A stretch of 10,576 bases of DNA. Source: Patescibacteria group bacterium (GTDB lineage Bacteria; Patescibacteriota; Minisyncoccia; JAHIHE01). Each line of letters begins with the position of its first letter. Position 1 is the first letter of the stretch. The stretch is from the NCBI GenBank assembly GCA_018899995.1, contig JAHIHE010000094.1:1-10576 (forward strand). The letters run 5' to 3'. The notes beneath the pieces were generated by a model. It was given only the letters and a program-made list of their open reading frames with translations. It was not told where the DNA came from and made no database searches. Made by a program: the position numbers and the translations under genes. Shown here in pieces: positions 1-5,515 of the stretch.

Positions 1-23
1 CTAAGATTAAAAGTTAGATTAAT

Positions 24-113
24 TGTCATTCCAAGTGCAACGAGGAATCTCTCAACTTGTTTGAGAATTAGTCTGGCATTCGCCAGAGATCCTTCGCTTC
101 ACTCAGGATGACA
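24..113. repeat. Palindromic repeat element with two internal hairpins
   Basis: An imperfect palindrome of about 90 bp. Its outer arms begin TGTCATTCC and end GGATGACA, and 20 of the 27 bases at 25-51 pair with the matching bases at 86-112. Inside are two perfect small hairpins: TCTCAA/TTGAGA (50-55 with 61-66) and TCTGGC/GCCAGA (72-77 with 82-87). The fold would be a stem with two lobes. Its outer ends resemble those of the element inside hypD (1189-1307), which begins TGTCATTGC. It looks like a small non-autonomous mobile element; no transposase is nearby. Confidence 0.75.
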
Positions 114-205
114 GACGAGATTGTTCTTTAAAAAATTTCACGGCTTTGGGAAAAATTGCAGCTCTTTTAAGAGGTGTGATTAAACTGAAGTTGTGAATAA
201 AAATT

Positions 206-212
206 AAGGAGG
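206..212 (+). promoter_or_regulatory. Shine-Dalgarno of the 217 gene
   Basis: AAGGAGG lies four bases before the ATG at 217. It is the only strong ribosome binding site I see in the window; every other gene start lacks one. Confidence 0.85.
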
Positions 213-216
213 AACT

Positions 217-663
217 ATGAGAGAAAAAATAGGTAAATTAGATATTAAGGACATAGAAAAAAATTTGATCGAGGGTGTAGGAATACTCTCCCACGACCTG
301 TTCTTAAGCATCGTAAGGGTAGTAAAGGTAAAAAGTGATAGTGAAAAATCATTCACAGTCACAGTTCCGCACTACATTAATGATATAAGCGGAATAAACA
401 ACAATGAGGGTTTTAAAAAAGCTGTAAAAGATTCGCCGGCGCGGAAAATAACTCTTATTTTAAAAAATAATGAAATAGAGTATAAAAATGGCAATCTTTG
501 CAGTAAAATCCCTTTCACGTCTCCGCCCGAAGAAGTTTTGGCGCTTCTTGAAAACCTTAAGCTTGTGAATTACAAGGACAGTGGGTTTGTCACAGCGCTA
601 ATAGACAAAGACGGTTTCTATATCCAAGGGCCCTGCGTCTTAATGGGCAGTTTCGGAACATAA
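217..663 (+). CDS. Hypothetical protein, 148 aa
   Basis: I do not recognise this protein. It is soluble-looking, mixed alpha/beta and charged, with no signal peptide, no membrane segment and no metal-binding cysteine motif (single cysteines near residues 95 and 140). The start is set by a strong AAGGAGG four bases upstream, and the gene ends in its own terminator at 681-714. It is convergent with hypD and so probably not part of the hydrogenase operon. The ribosome binding site, unlike its neighbours, and the dedicated terminator suggest an independently expressed gene. The last residues (GPCVLMGSFGT) end the protein cleanly. No function can be assigned from sequence alone. Confidence 0.75.
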   Translation: MREKIGKLDIKDIEKNLIEGVGILSHDLFLSIVRVVKVKSDSEKSFTVTVPHYINDISGINNNEGFKKAVKDSPARKITLILKNNEIEYKNGNLCSKIPFTSPPEEVLALLENLKLVNYKDSGFVTALIDKDGFYIQGPCVLMGSFGT

Positions 664-680
664 AGGGAAAAACCTTCCCC

Positions 681-714
681 CCCCGTTTGTCTTTTATGAC
701 AGCGGGATTTTTTT
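681..714 (+). terminator. Rho-independent terminator
   Basis: CCCG..TGTC pairs with GACAgcGGG around a TTTTAT loop, followed by a run of seven T. It lies 20 bases after the stop at 663 and just before the hypD stop at 716, so it sits between two convergent genes. On the minus strand the same stem is followed by a weaker T run further out, so it may work in both directions. Confidence 0.8.
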
Positions 715-715
715 A

Positions 716-1924
716 TTAATTTTTAAATTTCGCTTCAATCCCGCACGCGCCTTCGGAAGAAACCATGCACGCGCCGATCGGATTAGCCGGCGTGCATTTT
801 TTATTGAATAATTTGCAGTCCTTTGGCTCTTTTAAGCCGCGAAGAATGGCGCCGCAAATACAGCCAAAGCCAGTATTTAGTATTTGGTATTTAGTATTTA
901 GGGAATTAAAAATTTCCTTATACTTCAATTTTGCATCAAATTCCGCGTATTTTTTACGGATTTCAAAACCGGAATTGGGGATTTTACCGATTCCGCGCCA
1001 GTAAGCGTCACCGATTTCAAAAACCTCGTTGATCAATTCACGGGCTTTGGGATTTCCTTCTGGTCGCACGAGGCGAGTGTACTCATTTTCCACCTCAGCC
1101 CGATTTTCGGCTATCTGCTTCAGTAGCATATATATTGCAATTATAACATCGCTGGCTTCAAATCCGGCGATTACTTGCGGTATAGCATTGTCATTGCGAG
1201 CGACCCCCTCGATTTTACTCGGGGCAAGCTCCGGGAGCGCGGCAATCTCTTCTTTAGCGCAATAAGTCTGAGATTGCTTCGTTGCCTGATGGCTTCTCGC
1301 AATGACAGAAGGGGTGTATTTTAGTTTTTTATAAGGGTTAATTCCGATAATCGTTGAGACATGGCCAGGATTGATAAAGCCGTCAATTTTTAAACTCGGC
1401 GTATTGAGTAATGCTTTCATTGCCGGCACGAATGCCTTATGCGAAGAATAAACCGTGAGTCCGCGTTTTATGGCGCTGGCAGTCATCGGAGTGGTGGTTT
1501 CAAATCCGAGCCCGAAAAAGACAAGATTCGGTTTTATTTTTTGAAGTTTTAGAGCATCTTCGGCCGAATAGACCTCTGTTACTTCCGCACCCAATTCTCG
1601 CGCTTTGTCAAGACCGAAACCAGTATTTGGTATTTGGTATTTAGTATTTGGGACAATTAAAGTCCCTGGAACGCGAAGCGCATCTCCATAGCAGGCGATT
1701 GGAATTCCTTCCAAGGCCAACGCGATTACAGCGTTAATATCCCGCTGGTCTGTCACGCAGACAGGACAACCCGGACCGGAAAGAAGTTTAATATTTTTCG
1801 GCAACAGTTTCTTGATACCGTGCCGCGCAACGGCTTCAGTGTGCGTGCCGCAGAGTTCCATCAAAACCACTTGGCGGTTGATTTTTGCAGAAAGGTTATT
1901 TATTTTACGGAGAATGTTTTGCAT
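716..1924 (-). CDS. hypD: Hydrogenase maturation factor HypD with three in-frame inserts
   Basis: HypD is the iron-sulfur scaffold that, with HypC, assembles the Fe(CN)2CO unit of [NiFe] hydrogenases. Family signatures are all present in order: MELCGTHT (Cys25), GPGCPVCVTD (Cys53, Cys56), GFETTTPMTA (140-149), NPGHVSTIIG (185-194), PQVIAGFE (249-256), NEYTRLVRPEGN (280-291), GIGKIPNSG (311-319), and the C-terminal cysteine-rich region with Cys355, 357, 370, 377, 386 and 394. At 402 residues it is longer than the usual 350-380. The excess is three segments absent from the family pattern: residues 93-104, 207-246 and 343-354, each coinciding with a DNA repeat. The frame stays open and every catalytic cysteine is kept, so the protein may still work. 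It is the last gene of the operon; the start ATG lies just after an inverted-repeat element, with no Shine-Dalgarno. Confidence 0.95.
   Translation of the reverse strand: MQNILRKINNLSAKINRQVVLMELCGTHTEAVARHGIKKLLPKNIKLLSGPGCPVCVTDQRDINAVIALALEGIPIACYGDALRVPGTLIVPNTKYQIPNTGFGLDKARELGAEVTEVYSAEDALKLQKIKPNLVFFGLGFETTTPMTASAIKRGLTVYSSHKAFVPAMKALLNTPSLKIDGFINPGHVSTIIGINPYKKLKYTPSVIARSHQATKQSQTYCAKEEIAALPELAPSKIEGVARNDNAIPQVIAGFEASDVIIAIYMLLKQIAENRAEVENEYTRLVRPEGNPKARELINEVFEIGDAYWRGIGKIPNSGFEIRKKYAEFDAKLKYKEIFNSLNTKYQILNTGFGCICGAILRGLKEPKDCKLFNKKCTPANPIGACMVSSEGACGIEAKFKN
863..898 (-). repeat. 36-nt in-frame insert in hypD, copy B
   Basis: It encodes NTKYQILNTGFG, directly before the C-terminal CICG motif. 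The DNA is an iterated AAATAC(T/C) word. The region 871-902 matches 1621-1652 at all but two of 32 bases. It is AT-rich, unlike the flanking hypD codons, and is not part of the family pattern. Confidence 0.8.
1189..1307. repeat. 119-bp palindromic element inside hypD
   Basis: Perfect 12-bp terminal inverted repeats, TGTCATTGCGAG and CTCGCAATGACA. A second nested pair, GGCAATCTC facing GAGATTGC, lies near 1233 and 1271, and one arm holds a small GCTCC-G-GGAGC hairpin. On the minus strand it is translated in frame as hypD residues 207-246 (VIARSHQATKQSQ...GVARNDN), between KKLKYT and IPQVIAGFE, which are adjacent in ordinary HypD. No clear target duplication is visible. It has the build of a MITE or a protein-embedded palindromic element. 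Confidence 0.9.
1613..1648 (-). repeat. 36-nt in-frame insert in hypD, copy A
   Basis: It encodes NTKYQIPNTGFG (residues 93-104), between RVPGTLIVP and LDKARELGAEV, where HypD normally has only a short turn. It is nearly identical in DNA and protein to the insert at 863-898, differing at one residue (Pro/Leu). Confidence 0.8.
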
Positions 1925-1937
1925 AAAATTTACTTAA

Positions 1938-2056
1938 AATTTTCAATTTTCAAATCTCAATTTACAATGAATTTTCAATGCTCTAATTTTCAATTTTAGA
2001 TATGCGAGATTAGTTTGAAAATTAATTCATTGAGATTTAATTGAAAATTGAAAATT
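1938..2056. repeat. AATTTTC-word inverted-repeat element
   Basis: It fills the hypC-hypD gap. AATTTTCAATTTTCAA at 1938-1953 is matched exactly in inverse by TTGAAAATTGAAAATT at 2041-2056. The arms extend inward with further similarity (ATCTCAAT, AATGAATT and their complements). The arms are built from repeats of one seven-base word. Transcribed, it would form a long AT-rich hairpin between two co-transcribed genes, possibly affecting hypD translation. Confidence 0.8.
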
Positions 2057-2076
2057 GGTGTTTGAAAATTATCGTC

Positions 2077-2301
2077 TCACTTTTTTATTTTCGCGCTTTT
2101 GTTAAAAAGCGCTAATGTTTTTTTCGCCTCTCTCTGTTCCAGTTTCTGTATCGCAAACCCCGCATGCACCACCACATAGTCGCCTTTTTTAACTTTCACC
2201 AATTCGCAATTGACTTCTTTTTCCATACCATTAAAATCCACCTTTGCGCGAAGGGTTTTTAAATTGATGGACTTGATTTTACCGGGAACAGCCAGACACA
2301 C
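2077..2301 (-). CDS. hypC: Hydrogenase maturation chaperone HypC
   Basis: A small beta-barrel protein of the HypC/HupF/HybG family. It carries the Fe(CN)2CO fragment with HypD and delivers it to the hydrogenase large subunit. The diagnostic N-terminus MCLAVPGKI is present, with the essential Cys2, followed by the typical KKGDYVVVHAGFAIQKL stretch. At 74 residues it is a normal length. The start codon is GTG (2301-2299), fixed by the need for Cys2 as second residue. There is no Shine-Dalgarno, because a repeat element ends about ten bases upstream. It lies between hydG and hypD, both on the same strand, consistent with one operon. Confidence 0.95.
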   Translation of the reverse strand: MCLAVPGKIKSINLKTLRAKVDFNGMEKEVNCELVKVKKGDYVVVHAGFAIQKLEQREAKKTLALFNKSAKIKK

Positions 2302-2310
2302 AGCTATTTG

Positions 2311-2382
2311 AAAGTTATAAAGTTCATAAAGTCATAAGGTAAGCAGATTTTAACTTTATAACTTGACGAACTTTATAACTTT
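2311..2382. repeat. AAAGTTAT-word inverted-repeat element
   Basis: It fills the hydG-hypC gap. AAAGTTATAAAGTTC at 2311-2325 has its exact inverse GAACTTTATAACTTT at 2368-2382, with further degenerate copies between. The 14-base word AAAGTTATAAAGTT recurs at 4503-4516 before the mntA-like gene. It replaces any ribosome binding site hypC may have had. Confidence 0.8.
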
Positions 2383-2391
2383 ATAAACTTA

Positions 2392-3204
2392 TTATATCGC
2401 CCCTGGCGAATTTTTAATCTCCGCGTAATTGAACACTGGGCCGTCTTTGCAGACATATTTTCCGTTGACCAAAACACAATGCTGGCAAATGCCGATGCCG
2501 CAATGCATGCGGCGTTCCAATAAAACATAAATATCTTTTTCCGTCACCTTTTTTTGCTTCAATTTTTTAATGACAGCCGGATACATTATCGCCGGGCCGC
2601 ACATTATCAACACTGGATTTTTTACCAGTTTTATTTTATCAAAAAGATCCGTAATCAATCCCACATTTCCTTTCCAGTTTTCAGAAGCAATATCAAGAGT
2701 AAGATTTATTTGCAAATGTTTTTGCCAGGCGTCGTATTCATTTTGAAATAAAAGCATTTGTTTTTCCCTCGCGCCGCAAAACAGCTGTATTTTGCCAAAT
2801 TCAAAAGAGCGGCTCCTGATAAGCTGTATTAAGGGTCTTAACGGAGCTAATCCCACTCCTCCCGCAATAAGCGTTAAATTGCGCTTCGCGATTTTGGAAA
2901 GGGGAAAACCATTGCCATAGGGCCCGCGGAATCCAACTTTATCTCCCATGGAAAGCGCAAATAGCTTGCCGGTTAATACGCCTTTTTTTTGCGCGCAAAT
3001 TTGAAACTCTCCGGTTTTTGAAGGCGCCGAACAGACGGCAAACGGCGCTTCGCCAAAACCCTTAATAGACAAATTTATAAACTGCCCAGGCCAATAATTA
3101 AAAAGTTTTCCATTTTCCGGTTTCAACACAAAAACCCGGACCATAGAATTTTGGCTTTTGATATCAACAATCGTAGCTGTTTGGGTCAGGTAAAGATTTC
3201 GCAT
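2392..3204 (-). CDS. hydG: Sulfhydrogenase gamma (HydG-like) FAD/NAD(P) electron-transfer subunit
   Basis: A ferredoxin-reductase-like flavoprotein of the HydG/AsrB/PyrK group. It would move electrons between NAD(P)H and the iron-sulfur subunit of a cytoplasmic group 3b [NiFe] hydrogenase. Residues 1-100 form the FAD-binding barrel (WPGQFINL, EAPFAVCSAP, GPYGNGF). Residues 110-210 form the NAD(P) domain with LIAGGVGLAPLRP (112-124) and the late MCGP (201-204). The C-terminus carries the [2Fe-2S] ligands Cys235, Cys240, Cys243 and Cys252 (CGIGICQHC...VC). Length of 270 is normal. The start lies two bases after the hydB stop, so the two are tightly coupled. AsrB, the sulfite reductase subunit, is the main alternative, but adjacent hypC and hypD favour a hydrogenase. 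Confidence 0.88.
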   Translation of the reverse strand: MRNLYLTQTATIVDIKSQNSMVRVFVLKPENGKLFNYWPGQFINLSIKGFGEAPFAVCSAPSKTGEFQICAQKKGVLTGKLFALSMGDKVGFRGPYGNGFPLSKIAKRNLTLIAGGVGLAPLRPLIQLIRSRSFEFGKIQLFCGAREKQMLLFQNEYDAWQKHLQINLTLDIASENWKGNVGLITDLFDKIKLVKNPVLIMCGPAIMYPAVIKKLKQKKVTEKDIYVLLERRMHCGIGICQHCVLVNGKYVCKDGPVFNYAEIKNSPGAI

Positions 3205-3206
3205 AA

Positions 3207-4271
3207 TTACTTTTTTATCCGCCTTTTTTTGGTTGATTTTTTAGTCCGGCTCGCAATATTTATTATGTTTGGCGTTTTTTTCTTAAGAATTTGGCCGACT
3301 ACTTCTTTGATATTAATTCCGGCAGGACAAACCTCCGAGCATCTGCCGCATCCAACGCAACCAGGCAAATTATATTCTCGGGGGATTCGCACGAATTTAT
3401 GGTCGTACCAATTGTAAATCCTGTCTTGAATGGTTTTAAGGAATTTCGCTCCGCCGGCGATTTCCGAGAACTCGGAATTGAAGCAACTGTCCCACTCTCG
3501 AGTCCGCCGCACAGAATCGGTCAATGGATTATTTTCATCGTAAATTTTAAAACAAAAACAAGTAGGGCAGACAAGCGTGCATTTATCGCAGCCCAAACAC
3601 CGTTTTCCCAAATCTTTCCATATTTTGGAACCATACGACAGCTTGACTTTTCCAACCAATTTTTTATGAAATTTTGACAGGCCTTCTTCCGGTATGGGTC
3701 CGGCATACTCAATATGCTCAAAATCGGCATATCCGAAATCGTTCAGCATCCGCTGGCCATGCTTGGAGCCGGTAAATATTCTGAAGTTCTTTTGGTCACT
3801 TCGGCTTTCTATGAAAATGTCAAACTTGAAATGCTCAAGAATATTTTCTTCATATTTTTCGTAAAAAGTTGTTTCTTCCGGCACCGGGCTTTGTCCGATA
3901 AAAATCGTCCGCGATATTATATCCTGAAAATAAGAATCTTTTTCAAAAACCTGGCTTAAAAGCGCCACTGCCCGCAGGTCAAAAACAGTAATGCCGAATA
4001 AGACCCGCATATTGGCCGCGCTTTTTTCGTCACGACTGCGGTCCGGGTTATTTTCGGAGCCGTTATTTTCGGAAAAATTAAAAAGCGCCTGTTTGGGGGG
4101 CAAAAGATATTTTTTAAACGGATACAGAGGCCGTTCTTTGACCAAAGTAAAATTTCGCGAATCGGAAATTTGTTCAATTAAAACTCGGCCCTGTTTTTTG
4201 ACTGGCGCGTAAATTATATAGTTTTTATCAAGCAAATATTGGACAAAGCGTTTTAGGTCCGAGGAAGTCAT
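3207..4271 (-). CDS. hydB: Sulfhydrogenase beta (HydB-like) 4Fe-4S subunit
   Basis: The iron-sulfur partner of HydG in group 3b hydrogenases, homologous to AsrA. Two C-terminal [4Fe-4S] motifs are clear (numbered from the ATG): CLGCDKCTLVCPTCFCF (Cys225, 228, 231, 235, 238, 240) with a downstream WDSC (Cys263), and CVGCGRCSEVCPAGI (Cys305, 308, 311, 315). The N-terminal half has the FGI.xxDLRAV block, but the cysteine usual in that block (…CD…) is Phe here, and a later cysteine cluster I recall from archaeal HydB is QSPVPEE. I chose ATG 4271: a TTG at 4286 adds five residues but lies in the repeat element. A 15-bp tandem duplication (SENNG-SENNP) precedes a polar stretch. The lysine-rich tail is unremarkable. 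It is the first gene of the operon. Confidence 0.88.
   Translation of the reverse strand: MTSSDLKRFVQYLLDKNYIIYAPVKKQGRVLIEQISDSRNFTLVKERPLYPFKKYLLPPKQALFNFSENNGSENNPDRSRDEKSAANMRVLFGITVFDLRAVALLSQVFEKDSYFQDIISRTIFIGQSPVPEETTFYEKYEENILEHFKFDIFIESRSDQKNFRIFTGSKHGQRMLNDFGYADFEHIEYAGPIPEEGLSKFHKKLVGKVKLSYGSKIWKDLGKRCLGCDKCTLVCPTCFCFKIYDENNPLTDSVRRTREWDSCFNSEFSEIAGGAKFLKTIQDRIYNWYDHKFVRIPREYNLPGCVGCGRCSEVCPAGINIKEVVGQILKKKTPNIINIASRTKKSTKKRRIKK
3462..3477. repeat. 16-bp hairpin in hydB resembling the TCCCGAG palindrome
   Basis: TTCCGAG and CTCGGAA flank two bases. The sequence matches 13 of 16 bases of the palindrome at 4439-4454 and 9754-9769. It encodes part of FNSEFSEI between the two cluster motifs. 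Segment length matches homologues as I recall them, so it may be coincidence rather than insertion. Confidence 0.4.
4047..4076. repeat. 15-bp tandem duplication in hydB
   Basis: GTTATTTTCGGA at 4047-4058 repeats at 4062-4073 with a period of 15 bases, giving SENNG then SENNP. It lies in a polar, poorly conserved loop, so it is likely a slippage product. Confidence 0.6.
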
Positions 4272-4282
4272 TGTCTTTAATG

Positions 4283-4392
4283 TCAAATATTAGATGTAAT
4301 ATGTCAAATCCAAATTTTAGATGTCAAATCTAAATTATTAGTGCCAGATTTAACATTTGACATATGGTTTTGACATCTGACATTTGAGTTCT
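4283..4392. repeat. TGTCAAAT-word inverted-repeat element in the hyd leader
   Basis: Several TGTCAAAT words (4281, 4302, 4322) face ATTTGACA words (4355, 4383). The longest exact inverted pair is ATATGTCAAAT at 4299-4309 with ATTTGACATAT at 4355-4365. It would lie in the 5' untranslated leader of the hydB operon. The same word family forms the 3' end of the GAPDH gene at 9732-9800. Confidence 0.75.
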
Positions 4393-4407
4393 AACATAAT
4401 TATTTCT

Positions 4408-4437
4408 ATTATACCACAAAATAGCGGCTAACCCCAA
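4408..4437 (-). promoter_or_regulatory. Probable promoter of the hydB-hydG-hypC-hypD operon
   Basis: Read on the minus strand, TGTGGTATAATAG contains a perfect -10 TATAAT (4413-4408) with an extended-10 TGG. An 18-base spacer leads to a weak -35 TTGGGG (4437-4432). Transcription would start near 4401, leaving a leader of about 130 bases occupied by the TGTCAAAT element. Confidence 0.55.
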
Positions 4438-4438
4438 A

Positions 4439-4454
4439 TCCCGAGTACTCGGGA
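4439..4454. repeat. 16-bp perfect palindrome TCCCGAGTACTCGGGA, copy 1
   Basis: A perfect palindrome lying between the two divergent promoters. An identical copy with matching flanks (21 bases in all) is inside the GAPDH tail at 9754-9769. It could be a mobile micro-element or a protein binding site; its position inside a coding tail favours the former. Confidence 0.7.
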
Positions 4455-4459
4455 CAATA

Positions 4460-4489
4460 TTGGTCAAAAAATTGAAGATATGGTAAAAT
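4460..4489 (+). promoter_or_regulatory. Candidate promoter of the mntA-hepT pair
   Basis: TTGGTC (4460-4465), 18 bases, then TAAAAT (4484-4489) preceded by ATGG. A second possibility is TTGATT (4519-4524), 16 bases, TAGAAT (4541-4546), which would give an almost leaderless message at the ATG 4557. No Shine-Dalgarno is present, which fits the second. Confidence 0.4.
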
Positions 4490-4556
4490 ATAGCAGAAGT
4501 AAAAAGTTATAAAGTTTATTGATTTTTATTCTTTATTTGATAGAATTAAAGAAATT

Positions 4557-5033
4557 ATGCTTGAAAAACACCAAAAACAACTTAATGAAATTTTTAAAGA
4601 AAATCAAGTAGTTTTGGCGTATTTATTCGGTTCGGCGGCGCGCGGCAAGACGACGGCTTTAAGCGATATTGATATTGCCGTTGTTTTTTCGGACAAAGCA
4701 AGAGAAAAAGATTATTTTAAAAAAGAGCTTCATTTGGCGCACAAGATAGGAAATGTTTTTAAAATTGATCGGGTGGATATCGTAAATTTAAAAACTGTCA
4801 AAAGTCCGCTATTAAAGCATAATGCGGTATTTAAGGGAAAGCTTATATTCGGCAAATATGGAAAAAAGCAATTTGAATTGGAAAGCGGAATTATGAAAGA
4901 ATACGAGGATACAAAACATTTAAGAGCGGTTCAAGATTATTATTTGTATAAACATATTAAAGCAGGAACTTTTGGAAAAGGCAAACTTATTCAAAAAAGC
5001 AAATATTTAGAAAAATATGTCGCCAATAAATAA
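4557..5033 (+). CDS. mntA: MntA-like nucleotidyltransferase antitoxin
   Basis: A minimal nucleotidyltransferase of the DNA polymerase beta fold. The GS-X10-DXD motif is exact: Gly25-Ser26, Asp37 and Asp39 (FGSAARGKTTALSDID), with a third acidic residue in RVDIV (Asp74). In the type VII HepT/MntA systems this enzyme adds AMP units to a tyrosine of its HEPN partner and silences it. At 158 residues it is a little longer than typical (about 140), the excess being a basic C-terminal tail (YLYKHIKAGTFGKGK...). Its end overlaps the next gene by 17 bases, so the two are translated together. No Shine-Dalgarno is seen. The role as antitoxin is inferred from family and pairing. Confidence 0.88.
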   Translation: MLEKHQKQLNEIFKENQVVLAYLFGSAARGKTTALSDIDIAVVFSDKAREKDYFKKELHLAHKIGNVFKIDRVDIVNLKTVKSPLLKHNAVFKGKLIFGKYGKKQFELESGIMKEYEDTKHLRAVQDYYLYKHIKAGTFGKGKLIQKSKYLEKYVANK

Positions 5034-5445
5034 AAAATCAATATCGGAAAAACTAGAGCTTTTAAATGAAGCAATCAGGAAGCTTGATGAAATAAAGCTT
5101 CTTAAGAGAGATGAATTTGCGTCTGATTTTTTTATTCATGATACGGCAATCCGCAATCTGGTTTTAGGAATAGAAATTATTGTGGATATTGGAAATCATA
5201 TTTTATCGGAGACATTTCAGTCATCAGCCAAATTCTATAAAGATGTAATTATTGATTTGGGCGAAGGCAAGGTTATTCCAAAAGATTTTGCCAAAGAAAA
5301 CGCTGAAATGGCTGATTTTAGGAATTTAATCATTCATGCTTATGGGAAATTAGACATAAAACAGGTTTATCAAAATCTTCAAAAATCGCCGGATATTTTC
5401 CGCAAATTCGCGAAATATTATATTAAGTTTTTAGAAAAACATTAA
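5017..5445 (+). CDS. hepT: HepT-like HEPN-domain RNase toxin
   Basis: An all-helical HEPN (DUF86/HepT) protein, predicted ribonuclease toxin of the type VII pair with the gene it overlaps. The catalytic RX4HXY motif is complete: Arg102, His107 and Tyr109 in FRNLIIHAYGKLD. The tyrosine is the residue its partner would AMPylate. Family landmarks such as the early IHDTAIRNLVLGIEIIVDIGNHI helix (40-61) are present. At 142 residues the length is typical. The order antitoxin-first, toxin-second with coupled translation is one of the known arrangements. Both motifs are intact, so the pair looks functional. Confidence 0.9.
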   Translation: MSPINKKSISEKLELLNEAIRKLDEIKLLKRDEFASDFFIHDTAIRNLVLGIEIIVDIGNHILSETFQSSAKFYKDVIIDLGEGKVIPKDFAKENAEMADFRNLIIHAYGKLDIKQVYQNLQKSPDIFRKFAKYYIKFLEKH

Positions 5446-5482
5446 ATTTATTAAGATTAAATTTATAATAATTTAAAATTCG

Positions 5483-5500
5483 TGATAATACATATTATCA
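5483..5500. promoter_or_regulatory. Perfect inverted repeat upstream of 5516
   Basis: TGATAATA-CA-TATTATCA, eight-base arms with a two-base centre, ending 15 bases before the ATG. It has operator-like geometry. It might also be a weak terminator of hepT, but no T run follows. Confidence 0.45.
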
Positions 5501-5515
5501 TAGTGGCTAAAAATT

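Noticed and set aside
24..113. Folded element as a tRNA or structured RNA gene
   Set aside because: It lacks tRNA arm sizes, a T-loop motif and a CCA end; the outer arms are typical of a palindromic repeat.
970..995. CGGAAT/ATTCCG inverted pair in hypD
   Set aside because: It encodes the conserved HypD motif GIGKIPNSGFEI, so the sequence is explained by the protein.
765..1265. Two plus-strand open frames opposite hypD
   Set aside because: They are antisense to well-conserved HypD codons and show no protein-like features or ribosome binding site.
2392..4271. AsrA/AsrB anaerobic sulfite reductase subunits
   Set aside because: The families are homologous, but no AsrC is present and hypC and hypD follow directly, so a hydrogenase role is the better reading.
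4272..4286. TTG start for hydB at 4286
   Set aside because: It would add five residues encoded partly by the repeat element; the ATG at 4271 is the simpler start.
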